Shown: piece by piece, positions 38,168 to 51,292 of the stretch
How the letters are laid out: each line of letters opens with the position of its first letter
Position numbering within the stretch: position 1 is the stretch's first letter
Assembly: GCA_004352715.1 (NCBI GenBank)
Contig: SCFE01000031.1
Coordinates: forward strand, 216,108-280,107
DNA from: Hofstenia miamia
Lineage: Eukaryota; Xenacoelomorpha; Acoela
Length of the DNA stretch: 64,000 nucleotides
Direction: 5' to 3'
The notes under the pieces: model-generated
What the model saw: the letters and a program-made list of their open reading frames with translations, nothing else
Database searches by the model: none
What the model was told of the DNA's origin: nothing
Made by a program: the position numbers and the translations under genes

Positions 38168-41100
38168 TGCAGAGACTTCTTTTTCAAGCAGAGGCGTGCT
38201 TGGAATGGTCGGCGACAGAGTGCGAATTCATGATAAAAAGAAAGAGGGGTCGATTCTCTATCCAGTGGTGCTTACAGATTTTATATAACTTTATTTGTTT
38301 GTAAATTGTAAGGTTGAAAGTTTTTTAAAGAAACCATAGAAATTTTATTAAATTCTTAGGTGGTTTAAGGTTAATAACAGAAAGTGAAACGAAACATTTC
38401 ACAGTAGTGCAAGGATAAAAAGATAAATTGCAAGAACCAAGTAGCCGAAAACATTGATACAATTTCACAATGCTATACTGTATACTCAGTACGGATGAAA
38501 TATCTGCATGCGCTTTTAGTTCTGTGTCCAGTCCACTTCGCTGGGTGGAGGAAAATTTCTGGAAGCAGTACTTATCACATAATCGATACTTCTAGTTTGA
38601 AAAATTCAACACATATTTACGTATTTGTGCCTATACTCAATATTTATAACTTCGTTTTAAGTAATTATCGGAAAATTCATTAAAAAAATCAACATTTTTC
38701 AATGTGATTTTCCGAACATTTGATATCACAATATTATCTTTTATTGAAAGATACATTTAGAATTGAGACATTTTCATTTTGTTTTAGATTTCCAATTAAG
38801 TCCCCCATTGCATGTATATGCAAACATATATAAAATTGTGATTTGTTTAAAATTTCAACTTTGTTGGATTAGCTGCGTTTAGCATTTCAAAATTCACACA
38901 TTGGTGTAAAGTACGTAAGCACTTGTCTTAAGATATTTAAATATTAAATAATGTACAATTTAGATTTAGGCATTTTTGAAATGTATTTGAAAATAATTTA
39001 TTATATTTTAGTATATCGAAGGCAGTAAACATCCATTCGAACGCAATGTGATGAATTCTTAATTGATGACCGTTAAAACAGTTAAGAGCCAGAGTGGCAG
39101 ACATAAAAATAACACAAAGCATTTGGGAAGATGCACGACATGTTTATATTATCGAACAATTCTGTGAAAGATTATCATGATACTTGAAGTTGAAATAATC
39201 TAGACATTTAAAATGGATATTAACATTAATAAAGGTGGTGCCACATGGTTAGTCTTTGGACCATAGTAAAAATCAGACTTTGCATGCTACTTTTATTAGT
39301 AATATATTTTTACCAGAGTTGCAGCAGGGTCAGGGATTTACTGGCGGATCAGCCGAGTCGCCGGAACAACTTTTTCCTGAAGGTTTCTGGGTCTACTGGG
39401 TCACCGGGTCTCATTCATATAAACAAATTATTGAAATAAATTACACAAAAGGGCTCATCGCAATAAAGCCATTCATGTTACTACAAAATCATTGAACTTA
39501 ATTGTTTACTATTTCTGTAAAAAGGCACAATATCAATTGGTTTATGTAATAACTTCTATATCAAAAGCATCTGTACTTAACAGTTACGATTACTTTAAAA
39601 CATGAAAAACTTTAACTGATTATTCTACAATTGAAGAATTCAAAGGAGAAATGTTGTTTCCCAGGTCTGCCACTGTGCTGTATCAAGACTTGTATTAGAA
39701 TCCAAAATAGATTCAGATTCCTATTTGATTTCGTTTGTTTGTAAGTCTCTATTTTGTAATTGGTTCAATATTAAATTAAGTCTTTGATATTTGATTTAAA
39801 TCCAAGTTCAATTTTTGGCGAGAAATCGAATGGGGTTAAATTTAATGAAATATTTTCAATAGAAGCATCGTTCATAGACTGATGTTTTAAAATGGTAATT
39901 TGGACTTGCTAGAATTTTTGCTTCATAAAACATGTTTCGATAGTTTTATATTTAAATTATGGGAGATGTTAGAACCATGTCTTTATAATGCGAAGTGGAG
40001 CATTTGATGTCAGTGAAGGCCAGCGTTATGTGTTCATTTTAATGTTTATGAAAGCATATTCTTAGCAAAACCCTGCAAGTAACGCTATAAATTCTAAAAA
40101 AACGGTTATTCGGTTTCACTTGGTCGTTTATTTTACAACTTTACCGGTTTTGGCCGAGTCACCGGGTCGCGAACTTGATTTTTACAAATAGTTAATAGTC
40201 AGAATTGATTTCTTAACAAAAATTGTGCACATTGCATTGCATATACTTGCAAATTTATTAATAAGTGGAGAAGTGTAGAATTACATTAAAATGTATGTGA
40301 CGGAAAACATTTGACGACATATTAAATAGCCAGCAAAAAACTTTAATAGTTAATAGAACATTCATTTTCATAAACAAGTGCATATGGAGAGAATTATGTA
40401 AGCATCAAAGGGCGAATTTGTTTGCTAAAAAAATTTAAAGAATTGCGCGAAAAGTTGCGTAAAAATTTCCAACTGATGGACAATATTTTATTCCTCATCA
40501 AAATTCGCATACCACATAGAAATTTGATGGATTCCTAGGGACTCAACACTAACACATTTAGCCTTTGGTGAAACATGCACTCTCCAACATAGGGGAGAAT
40601 GTCCAATCGATGTCATATGAAACCGATAGGCGTTCTTAAAGAACGCAGGGTCCAGAAAATATCATTTTCTTTATGCCCGCATTTTTCACAAAAATTGCTG
40701 AAATTTTTCTTGAATATGTTTCGAAATCATGTACATCATTCACCCTTGTGACTAAGTTGATACTCTCTACCAGCGTATTCCTTCCCTGCAATTTTGATAC
40801 AAATTTCATAGAAATTTTGAGTAAAGTTCGTAATATTGTGCTAATATTGTGTTTTCTGAAGATTTAGGCAAAAATTGCGTTATTGCGTGAAAGGTTGCGA
40901 ATGCAACCACGTTCGATCTCTGGTAAACATGCAATCCAATTTGCACGTTGCAAACTGTAAAGCAAATTTTACATAATTACGTAATTGAATCAGCCTTTCC
41001 TCCGTAGCTATCACCACTGGACCGCGGGTGGAAAATGAATGGTACTGGCGTCTACTGATCTCAGACATCAATTATCTATGAGTTGATGATTGCAAGTAAA

Positions 41101-44030
41101 ATATATTCATTATTGTGCTTTTTAATCTCTTAAATATAAAAAAACATTCCTGAAATTTTAAGTTTAGAAAAATCAATGTATAACTTTTACAATGAGTGCA
41201 CAACCTCATATTTCTTGGAATAAGTTAGTATCTTACAGTTATAGTTTCTATGCTGGAATACAGAAGGATTTGTTGAAGGCTAATTCTAACTTACCCAATC
41301 CATGTGTATATTATTTAGCTAAATTTCAGAAAATTCTGAAAATTGTCGTTAATTTGAATACTGGCAGATTAATGGTTGTGGTTTAGTAAAAAATAGAAAA
41401 TTTTTAAATTTCAAAATTATGGTCATTTTATCTACATAAATTTGTCGACACTATTTTAACCACACCTTCGAAATTGGGTTAAAACGCAATGTGTAGCCTT
41501 ATGGTAAGAAAGCTTTGCTTGGCATGGCTGGCTCTCAGAAGGAACTGGCGACCGGAACACGTATCTTTCCTAAACTTATTTAAGTCATATGCTGTTATTC
41601 AAAAATATATGTGTGCGGGAACAAAAGGTCTCCAAACCGTGCCCACTGTATAAAACAGTAAGCAGATTCTAGCCGTTAAATTGGTATAAGTAATCTGCGG
41701 AATATACATCTATGTATACATAATGTGAGAAGACCTAAGGAAAGTCTTATTCGAATGCATTTGAAAACAAATATAACATTGATACCTCATGTATCAATGC
41801 ACATTCAAATCAATTTGTGTAATATCACATATCAAAAACCACATGTGGATTGTTTAGTCATTCACAAAAGGAAAGTTGATAAATACTAATAAAAAACACG
41901 AAAGTATTCAAAAGCATAGCACATGGAATTACTTGTAGGAGAAGATTCTTATATCATGCATATATTTATTTTTCTGGTCTGCAAACTTAGCGTGGCTACA
42001 AACTATCATCACTGACAGTAATATTAAGATAATGATTACGTTGACCATGATCATACGTCAAACATCACCGGAAACGAATATAAACAATAGCTAATATGCT
42101 TATTTATTTTAAAAATCAGCATTAAAAACCTAAGTGGGACTTTTTAACATAACGGCTATAAACAATGAGCAAACTTCATCAAAACTCTTGAAATGTAAAT
42201 TGAAAACTTATTTTTAGAAAATGCCTTAATGAATTTACTTTGTTTTGATAGCAGATAATGAAACCTCAAATTCCAATCTTTACTTCTATTAAGAATTAAG
42301 TACGTAAATTGCTGGTGATTATATATACATATATATAACTTGTGGCTTCCTCATTTACGATATCCTGGTAAAATGACCTCAACAAATCGATAGCAATTGT
42401 TTTAGAATTGGCTTGGTTGGTTTTGAAAAATCGTCCTAAATCAATGAATTTAGTACGCCATCTAACGTCCAAATCACATTTATTGAAAATGAGATATAAT
42501 ATACTAGTCATGAATTTTCAGTAGACTAAGAAAACAATTTTCATTTTAGGAAACCACCAAATGCACAAATAGTATCTTTACAAACTTAGTGCTATAGCAT
42601 GTGAAATGTCTATTTGTCTATATCAAAGTTCAATATATACATATACATTTACTTCGCTCATGATAATGTCAATTTGTTAATAAATTTACAGCACTGGCAT
42701 CATTTGAAAAATTAACCCTATACTACCTAAGACTTTATAAAACTCAAATTATTTCTAGAAAAAAGTCTTAATCGCTAAAGAACTGGAATTAAATGAGATA
42801 ATCAAAATTTGAATCCACGAACTCAGACTTTGCGTACTCCCCGCATCAAGGGCTTAGGTAGTATATTTATTCTGAAAGAAAACGTTAGCGTTGATTGTTC
42901 GTCCAAACCTCCTGATTACCTGCACACTAGGTATGGAAGCAGCATAAATTTGTTATAAAAATGGAATATTCATTCAAGTACTTCACTACGTTCGAGTACG
43001 TTCATCAATAGATGTGTCGAAAACATATTAAGATTTTCAAATTTTCTAATATTATTTGAGAAAATTGATTGAAAATGTGGAAAAACAGTTTGTCATTTAC
43101 AAAAAAGCAGATTAATAGGCTTTATGTATCACGTACTTACAAAAAATTTAAAATGTATTGTAAATCAGAGAAATGCAATATACTTCTCACAATTGTTGGC
43201 CAAAAATGATTAAACGAGATAATTCAGAGAAAAAAATTCTGTTTAGCAAATCAGTTATACATTTTGTATATAAAACAAGGCTCCATTGGATTTAAGTTTT
43301 GGTATTATGATCCCATGAAGTCCCAAAGCATAACATCTATTGCGTTCAAATTAGCACACATTAATGAAAATCAATTATCCTACCATTACTATCCTAATTA
43401 CATAATTGGTCTATTGGATAACATGAAAAAAAATTTTTCTGAGCTCGTATTTAAATTTTGTAACTTGATCGTAAGATTTATGCTTAATTTAAGCAATTTA
43501 TAAAATTGCATTGAAAAAATTTTATACAATAGCTATGAAAATAATTTTGTAGTAATATTTATTCACGTAATTTAATGATAGCAAAAGTTTCCCATCCATA
43601 CATTGGTATACACTTAATCAAACCAAAAATATCAATAATTTGATAACATGATTAAATTTCTCGTGATTCCAAAAAGGATTGTAATTTTCTAAGCAAATAA
43701 TCATCTGATTTGCTACTTGAAATGATCATTTTAAATTTTTGCAATTTCCTTTGATTAAATTATTGTGCATAAATTGAATTGCCTTTTCTTCAATTGGTAC
43801 ACTAATATTCAAGTTTACATTCGAACACGTTCAAAAATGGATGCGTCCACATCCCGCGATTTCTACATTTCCTTGTTTGTCATTCTACAAGTCCATAGGC
43901 AGCTTGAACAATGAGAATATAGAAGAGTAGGTTTCAGATCTTGAGAAAAATTACTATCATTCTGAGATATTGCAAAATACCTTAAATATTAAAATGCTAG
44001 TTAACATTAGGTTAATGGAAAAATTTCAGT
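38168..44030. other. AT-rich intergenic DNA, no gene seen
   Basis: No protein-like frame. Two C/G-rich patches share GCCGAGTC-CCGG words (about 39351-39363 and 40154-40167), perhaps an unidentified repeat. 41484-41560 has a weakly tRNA-like look but no convincing B box. Confidence 0.4.
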
Positions 44031-44198
44031 GGTGTGCTCAAGGAGGCGGGGTTCACTTTGTTAAACATTATTGGGGACCGAGCCCCTCTTGTCCAATTTT
44101 AAGGTGTTGTCTTTATTTGTTTCAATATTAAATTTAGCTAAAAATAACTTAAAAATACAGTACTCAAATTTAGAGCCCCCTTTGTAAATTATTTAGGT
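44031..44198 (+). repeat. Dispersed repeat, copy B
   Basis: Contains the fullest common core with copy C: ttaaacattattggggaccg, agcccctcttg, aaggtgttg, then aaaaatacagtactcaaatt and tagagccccctttgtaaatt. The same order and spacing recur at 48068-48264, and the 3' half at 34141-34250. No terminal repeats or coding sequence were recognised. Confidence 0.6.
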
Positions 44199-47100
44199 GA
44201 TTAATTTTCATCTTCAATACATTTTCTCATTCTTATTATGAAAGTACCTGATTTATTACATGAATTTATGTCTAAAAGTTAGAACAACTAGAATAACAAA
44301 ACATCGAACCATGGGTAGCCTGAATCGCAAATTGTTATTAGAAGTCGAATATTTATTAACTACAAGGCGCCAGAACTTCTGATTCAAAAAAAAAGATTTT
44401 AAAAAGCATTGTACTGTATATATTTAAAAAGCTTGTAAGTGCAAAAACAAGTGAAGTTACTGAAACTTTTTTAGACTGAGAATGTAAAGAAATTACATTA
44501 TTGAAAAATAATCCTAGTAGCAATGGCAAAATACCAGTTTTTGAAATATAGAAAAAATATCAAATGAAATTGTATACATAATAAATATCGATTTCCTTCA
44601 TCTCCGCAGATGAAATGCATGAAAAATATTTATGCATATATTAATGGTGCTAAACACATTTACGTTGTGCTAATATTTTCATATCGAATTATGCAATTTA
44701 ATAAAATCGTCTGGTGCATACTAATGTGAAATCAGACTTTAAGAATGGAGGACTATTTCTAAATGAGTTCTACTCATATGTAAAACATATGATTCTTTCG
44801 ATCAAGGTCTCTTACATGTAATACATGGCTGTTTAGGCCGGCAAGAGGTATAATTTTACATGTAATAAAAGGCCAATCAACATATATGGGGACGATAAGA
44901 CTATATTATGCAACATAAGTATGTCGAGCAAAATTGTCACCCGTGCTAAGAGATTAATGAGTTATTTTGACGAAACTGCCAACTCAAAAATCATTAGAGC
45001 TAGTAATCCATTAGGTAAGAAAAAATATTTTTATGTCGTGGTAATAGCCATAGTGGATAAATTCAATAAAAACTGAGAACATGAAGAAAAAATTGAAACG
45101 TAAATGACGCGAATAATGCACATACCATTGCAAAGTAGTACGCTATCTTGAAATATTTACTTGAAATTAGTTTTGTAAACATGTAATCAAAGTACACTGA
45201 ATATCTTATCGCATCATAATATGTTTGCGGAAGGCAGTGAGCACAAACAATGAGCACCTTAATTGCAACTTTGGATGTCTCCACCCAATTAATCAGAGAA
45301 CATAATTAAGGTGTCATTCCAAGAGAATCAGCTGAACGCTCAAAATCCTGGATGTACATTGGCAGGACCAGTAATTATATTACACTAAATGTTGACATTA
45401 TGGTCAGATTCATGTATTGCTTTCTATGTGCAAATTATTTTATATCCTAATTGCCTGCATCTCAGAAAGATGATCTTAGGCAGAACTAAGTCAAATGCAC
45501 AACGAATAGAACAAAAACACAATTAATTCGTGCAAGGCTTTTAATCAATAATTATCGATGTTGCCTACATGGGGTTGTAAATCCCATATAATGCTATTAA
45601 CTAAACAGGAACTAATAAATTTTGCGGGAGTTTTGAACGTCAACAGTGCATTTACCTATGTCAAAAGCTGTTAACCAAAGTAATGATGTAAGGGTTGAAG
45701 TTGGAGGGCTGCAAGTTTATCAACAAAATTTGACCCAAATCATCTGCAGATTTGAAAAATAGACACTATTAAAGTCGTAGTATTTAGCGATTTTGCGACT
45801 AATTTTCTCATTGCAAGACTTAATATTTTATGCATTATCGTAAAGAATATCTTTCAACTAAATGTCATAATTTTGCTATAGTTATAGTAATGATTTGGAA
45901 AAAACTATTACTTATAAATTATTGTGTTTGGTTCCTATTAAAATGAAACGTTAACTTAAAAACTATTTCTCAATATGAATTAGGCTTGATTCTACCCAAC
46001 CCGATGCTCCTTGAAATGTTGCTCAATTGATTCAACCTAGAGCCATTGAATACTGTAAAAGATTGCCTTTTTTATAATTCATAAATTGTCTGAATTTCTT
46101 GTAGTTAAATTTGTATCCAAAAAGTTATTACAGCTCATAAACGAACGGTTTTTAAAAAATTGCCTGAGTTGATTTTCAATAAATTCTTCAAAAAACAAAT
46201 TGTGGAATACAAATTGCAAGTCTACGGATATTTTTTTACAATTACAATGGAAGTCCTAATCATTATATTACCAATTTTACTAGCAATTTACAACAAATAA
46301 AGTAGAGAAATTGTTATGTAACGTAATGCTTTAAAACAATGCTAAGCTTTAACAAGTTAATACAGGCGCCCATATAAGGCATACAAAATTTTAGTATTAT
46401 GTTCCCATGTGATCCTACGGTTTAACTATTATTTTGGTTAAAATCGGCAAAAACTATAAGTGATTTTTTGAAATTCGGGAACCATTTTATTGATATTTAG
46501 GTTCCAGCCCTATGTTAGTCTCAGTTCTAGTGAAATATTGCTCCCAGTTCCCAGTTCCACCGATTGGCTCTAGTAAATTCAATGGAATGATCTCGCCAAA
46601 CCCTAGCAGTATCATGTGTATAATTGCATGTTGTGTTTAGAATTTCTTCAAAATAGAACAAAATATTAACTAGAGACATCTCCCATTGACAAAAATACAA
46701 AAATGACAACATCTGAAAATGAAAGTTAAATCCTGAATGTAATAGAAATATTTAAGTATTTAAAGGATTGTCGCTAAATCTATATTTAAATATACATATA
46801 TATATATATATATATTGATTTTCGAGCGGTATTATGACCACTACTTTAATTGGTTTAAAATCCTGATTAAAGATGTTAAAGCTGGAAATTAAGAGCAAAT
46901 ATTTATTTGAAAATTACCTTAAACGTACTATTGATAAGATACTCATAAGTATACAATGGAAAAAGATGGCAACTTCTGTTTACTAAGAAAACAAAAGAGA
47001 GAGACAGGATATCTCATTGTCGGCTTTTCAAAGGGCTTAAAATCAATAAAGTGCTTCTACAAGTAGATAATACATACATGAACAGAAAGTCAAGGATTTT

Positions 47101-47629
47101 AAGTAATCGGTCTTAGATATCACAGTCAAACAAGAAATATTTCGTATTCCTTTTTATTTACGCTTAGTCTGGTTGGATTTTGCAAGGATTACATGCAATT
47201 GGTTTCCAAATATTTCGATCATTACACTCAATTATCAGGGATGAATTTAAAATGATGTATGGCAATAGGCTGAAACTTTACAGTCTATTAATTATTTTTT
47301 AAAAACCCGACTTTCTAGCTAATAAGTCGGGGTCGATTTTCAGCTTTAAAAAATGAGTTTTTGCTTATTACCTCACAAATAAATCGATGTTATTGAAAAT
47401 TATTTGCTATTGTCATCTCGTAGTCTGCATTGAAGAAAGATGAAATTATGTCGGTAATTAAGATTTCATTTTTAACCTAGCCATTTTACTTAGTGGTTCA
47501 ATGCGGTTTGGGTTATAATGGCACCTTAGGCAAAGCTTACTTAAATATTTTTGCAAAGATATTTCAGCTACAGAATGAATAGCTGAGAATTTTAATTGAA
47601 CAATTTCAGCTTTTAAATAATTAAGTTTG

Positions 47630-47670
<41 letters not shown>

Positions 47671-48067
47671 CACTAAAAATAATTTTTGTTGAAACCATGC
47701 ACAAAGGAGGAGATAGATAACGGGAATTTGAATTATTTTGATTTTTGTGTAAAAACGTTCCCGCCAAAAAATGACCTAAAAAATTGTGCAACTTTTTCTT
47801 TTTAAACAACAGAAGGAAATTCATTTTGCTTTATTCTAGAGATTAAATCATAAAACTACTAGTAAGCTTTACACCAAAAATAGTTGAAAAACAGTTAGTA
47901 CTGCATGCAAAAAAAATAAAAAATTGTAAAAAATAATTTTTGCTTTGAACTTTAGATTAAAAAATTAAAATCTTTTTGAGTTTGCAAATAAACCCTCAAT
48001 TGATTTTATAGCACGTTCAGCGTCTTGGTTAGCTCTAGGAATGTTAATTACTGACTGCTCAACCACC
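44199..48067. other. AT-rich intergenic DNA with microsatellites, no gene seen
   Basis: Contains a (TA)n tract at about 46793-46815 and a longer one at 47632-47669. No coding sequence supported. Confidence 0.45.
47632..47669. repeat. (TA)n microsatellite
   Basis: About 19 uninterrupted TA units. The I/Y-alternating open frames that cross it are artefacts of the repeat. Confidence 0.95.
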
Positions 48068-48264
48068 CAGGCATGCACTCGAAGGGATGCTCCGGAGAGC
48101 TCTGTCCACCATGTTAAATTGGATTGGGGACCCAGTCCCTTGTTAAAGTAATATTACAATGTAGGGTGCTGGATTTTATGTGTTGAGAAATTATGTTTTG
48201 TCAATAAAATATAACATAAATATAAAGTACTCAAATTTAGAGTCCTTCTTGTTACATATTTAGG
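48068..48264 (+). repeat. Dispersed repeat, copy C
   Basis: Starts near aggcatgcactcgaaggg and carries the core ggattggggacccagtccct, then ttgttaaag, gggtgctggattttatg and aagtactcaaatttagagtc. It is collinear with copy B (44031-44198). The extra length comes from small insertions in the A/T-rich middle. Confidence 0.6.
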
Positions 48265-48739
48265 AGCATAGCTCTGCAATCACCGATGGGTCTTCAAACA
48301 CTTAATTGCCTTTTTGCACTTTGCCTTTATTAGTGAGGTCATTAGTTCATTGAATGATGATTCCATGTAGAGTTGTGCATGGAATCAAACATCAGCGCAT
48401 TCATAGCAGATATTCTGCTAACAGAAAAATGCTATTGTAGCATATATTTATGACTCCTTTGTTAGGATGATATTATTGGCATAGCTCATATAAAAAGACC
48501 TCTCGCCAACCAGGATTCGTCTCTATGTTAAAATGCACGTTACTCAATCGGAATTGACGCATCGTGACTCTGTTTAGCAATGATTGCAAGAAGATTCTGC
48601 ACTTTATTTGTTGAAATGTTTAGTACTAGTAAAGGAGCTGTTGCTTTTTGGAAATAAGCAGGAGACCTAGTTTAAAATGAGACAGATTAGACAAACATCG
48701 TATGTATGTTGCGATGAAGAAGGCTAGCTGTATCTTGAA

Positions 48740-48963
48740 ATGTTGATGGCTGTATTAATTTACCACCGAGCTTCAAGATATATTTGATGAATTCCCTCTT
48801 CGCTGAGCCCTTCTCCAACCTCGCGTACTCTTCCATTTGCTCCTATTTCATCTCCTGTAACTGTCCTCGCTGCCGTAAAACCTGACTTGTTTTTATTTTT
48901 TTTGTAGTGTATGCCTTCAGCGGCTAAATAAAGTCATTTATTTTTATTATTATTATTATTATT
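48740..48963 (+). mobile_element. 3' end of a non-LTR retrotransposon ending in (ATT)n
   Basis: A locally C/T-richer, codon-like stretch (48780-48900) is followed by ccttcagcggctaaataaag, tcatttatttt and a (ATT)n tail (48944-48963). A short hairpin-like GCC..GGC word, an AATAAA-like signal and a simple trinucleotide tail are the usual form of CR1/RTE-like LINE 3' ends. The copy is severely 5'-truncated, so the clade cannot be told from the remaining sequence. No target duplication was identified. Confidence 0.45.
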
Positions 48964-49859
48964 GGATGGATTGACCTCAGATGTGCTAGTCTAAGCGTTG
49001 AATAACCAACATTGCTTCAACTGTGAGCATGCTTTCCATTCTCCATTCACTTTGGTGGTATCAATTAATTGAGAAAACATTTCTTTGAAATTTTTCAGAT
49101 TGATTTTGTTTTGTCATTTAGCTGGGTCATTCAATTTAGTTTCTAACTAATTAGGGTCTTCATAAAACAGGAAAGTCTAGTTTTCTGCTTGAGAAATTTT
49201 CGATTTGTAACTTTTTTTAATTCAAAATAGTCGGGATTCTCAAAGATGAATAGAAAAAATTTCAAGCGTTTGGCAGTTTGTTGGCATACATGTGAGATTA
49301 GAAATCTTTTTAACAGATGAAAGGCTTGGGTCCTTTCTCTGTTTTGAAGAAAAACGTAGATATTTTACGCTGCTGCAAGAATTCTTGTTCCTCAATGACA
49401 TCTATATCAAACGAAAGGAACTGCGCTAGAGAGAAAATACGACAATGAAAAAAAATATATACAGTATTTGTATCAAGCCATAATAGATCAATGTGAAAAT
49501 TAAGAACCATCCCTTACCAAACCGCCAAAAACATGTTACAAATTCGAATCCCACATATGCTACCTCACTGCACACATGTAAAATAATTCATTTACATCTT
49601 CTAAAAAAATAAAATGTGTTCTAAATTACTCCAGTAGACGTGCAAGTTTTAATGAATTTAAAAATGAAAAAATAAAAAAGGCGGAATTTTTTAAATTTTT
49701 TTATGCATTGATGTTACTAATGTCATCTGGATGCAATTGTTCCTCGAATATAATGGCTTTCATTTTTGTAATGCAAAAAAGCAAAATAGTAAGAACCCTA
49801 ATATATATACATATATTATTTCATTTCTTTTCACAACTTCATGCTGATATCCCTCTCAG
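48964..49859. other. AT-rich intergenic DNA between two LINE fragments
   Basis: No coding sequence recognised. A short chance frame lies at 49310-49510. Confidence 0.4.
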
Positions 49860-51260
49860 CTCGGGAAACTAACCAGTTCCAAGGGAGTCTGAGAGCTTTC
49901 CTCAGACCTCTAGCTGTTCCTAACAATGCTGCCTTCTGTGCTACTGCTCCTTCCCACTTTGATACTCCCAACTCCTCCAAGTATTTCATGCTTCTTACTC
50001 ACTGCTCCTAGTGCTCCTACAATTACCGGGACGACTTCAACTTTCTTTAACTTCCACAGCCTTTCTATTTCCTCTGCCAACTCTCTATACTTGTCTATCT
50101 TCTCTTTCTCCTTGCTTTCTACATTTCTGTCCTTTGGTACTGCTTTGTCTATCATTGTTCCCAATCTTATCTCTTTGTCTACTACTAATATGTCTGTGGC
50201 TTGTGCTCATACCACTTGTCTCCTGCTTCTAACCCAAGCTGTTTGCTCAAGCTCCAATGTACCATTCGTCCCACCTTGTCATGCCTGCTATCAGATGATC
50301 TACTGTCTCCACCTCTTTCTTACATAGCCTACACTTATCACTTACTTCTACTCTTCTGTCTATATGCTTCTTCACCCAGTTTGTTCTTATTGCTTGCTCC
50401 TGTGCTGCCATTATTAGTGCTTCTGTTTCTCTCTTCAGTCCTGCCTTCTTTAACCACTTGTTGCTCTCTTCTCTATCACACTTTTCTGTGTTCCTCCAGT
50501 ATTCTCCATGCATTGCCTTCTGCCTATACCTTGTTTGTCTCTCTGATTCCATCCTACTCTGGTATATCTTCTTTCCTTCACTCTCAGTTCTTATCTTCTT
50601 CAACTCCTTAGTGACCTCTAGTAGGGACCCCTCAGGTTGCTCTTCTACATATTCCTTTAGCCCTAGTGCTTCTGCTTCTACAGTCTCCTCCACACAGCCC
50701 TTTCCCTCCCTTATTTCTTGCCATGTACAGCCTATCTACATCTCCATTGAGGTTGAATGCTCTCTCTGCTGCTAGTATCTTCCTTGTCTCCCTGTCTAAT
50801 TCCCTCAGTTCATTCTTATTCCACCTAACTATTCCTGCCGAATATCTCAACACTGGTATTGCCCACGTATTAATTGCCTTTATGCTGTTCTGCCCATTCA
50901 ATGCTGACTTCTGTAGTACCTTCCTTACTCTCCTCTTGTACTCTTTCCTTAGCCTCATCTTCATTTCCATGTGATCTGTTCTGTCCTTCTCTATTACTCC
51001 TAAGTACTTGTACCCCTCCTTGACTTCCTCAATCTTGTCCCCACTGCTTGTCCTCAAGCCCTCCCCATCCACACACTTGCCTCTAGTCATTGTCACTGCT
51101 GCACACTTTCCTAATCCAAACTCCAACCCTGAATCTCTGCTTGCCTTCTCCAATGTCTCCACTTGCTTCTGCAACATCTTCCTTGAACTAGCATACATCT
51201 TCAGGTCGTCCATGTACCACAGGTGACTTACTTCTCTACCATTCTTCTCCATCTTATACC

Positions 51261-51262
<2 letters not shown>
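49860..51262 (-). pseudogene. R2/R4 (Dong)-like non-LTR retrotransposon pol, 5'-truncated and frameshifted
   Basis: Minus-strand pieces in order: (1) 51252 to about 50700, the end of a reverse transcriptase. It begins at the active-site block HLWYMDDLKMYA, then FGLGKCA, YKYLGVIEKD, RRVRKVLQKS, LDRETRKIL and DVDRLYMARNKGGKGL. (2) After a frameshift near 50700, 50693-50247 includes EALIMAAQEQAIRTN and a CRLCKKEVETVDH zinc knuckle. (3) After a further break or deletion, 50210-49910 is the restriction-like endonuclease (ATDILVVDK, then MIDKAVP, EKIDKYRELAEEI and VEVVPVIVGALG). RT, CCHC-like knuckle and C-terminal PD-(D/E)xK nuclease identify the RLE group (R2/R4/Dong-like). Stops and frameshifts show it is dead. 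GC content is higher than in its surroundings, and plus-strand frames here are shadows. Confidence 0.85.

Positions 51263-51292
<30 letters not shown>
51261..51292. repeat. (TTA)n microsatellite at the 5' edge of the RLE retrotransposon
   Basis: About ten TTA units directly abut the truncated 5' end of the R2/R4-like element (its minus-strand reading begins a few bases after the tract). Either the element inserted into a TAA/TTA microsatellite or the repeat arose at the junction. Confidence 0.9.

Noticed and set aside
41484-41560. tRNA-like or tRNA-derived SINE (A-box-like tagccttatgg)
   Set aside because: The expected B box GGTTCGANTCC is not present at the right distance, and no cloverleaf can be drawn confidently.
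49926-51226. Plus-strand open frames of 72-136 codons rich in Leu/Ser
   Set aside because: They are complements of the retrotransposon pol frames on the minus strand, which carry the recognisable RT and endonuclease motifs.
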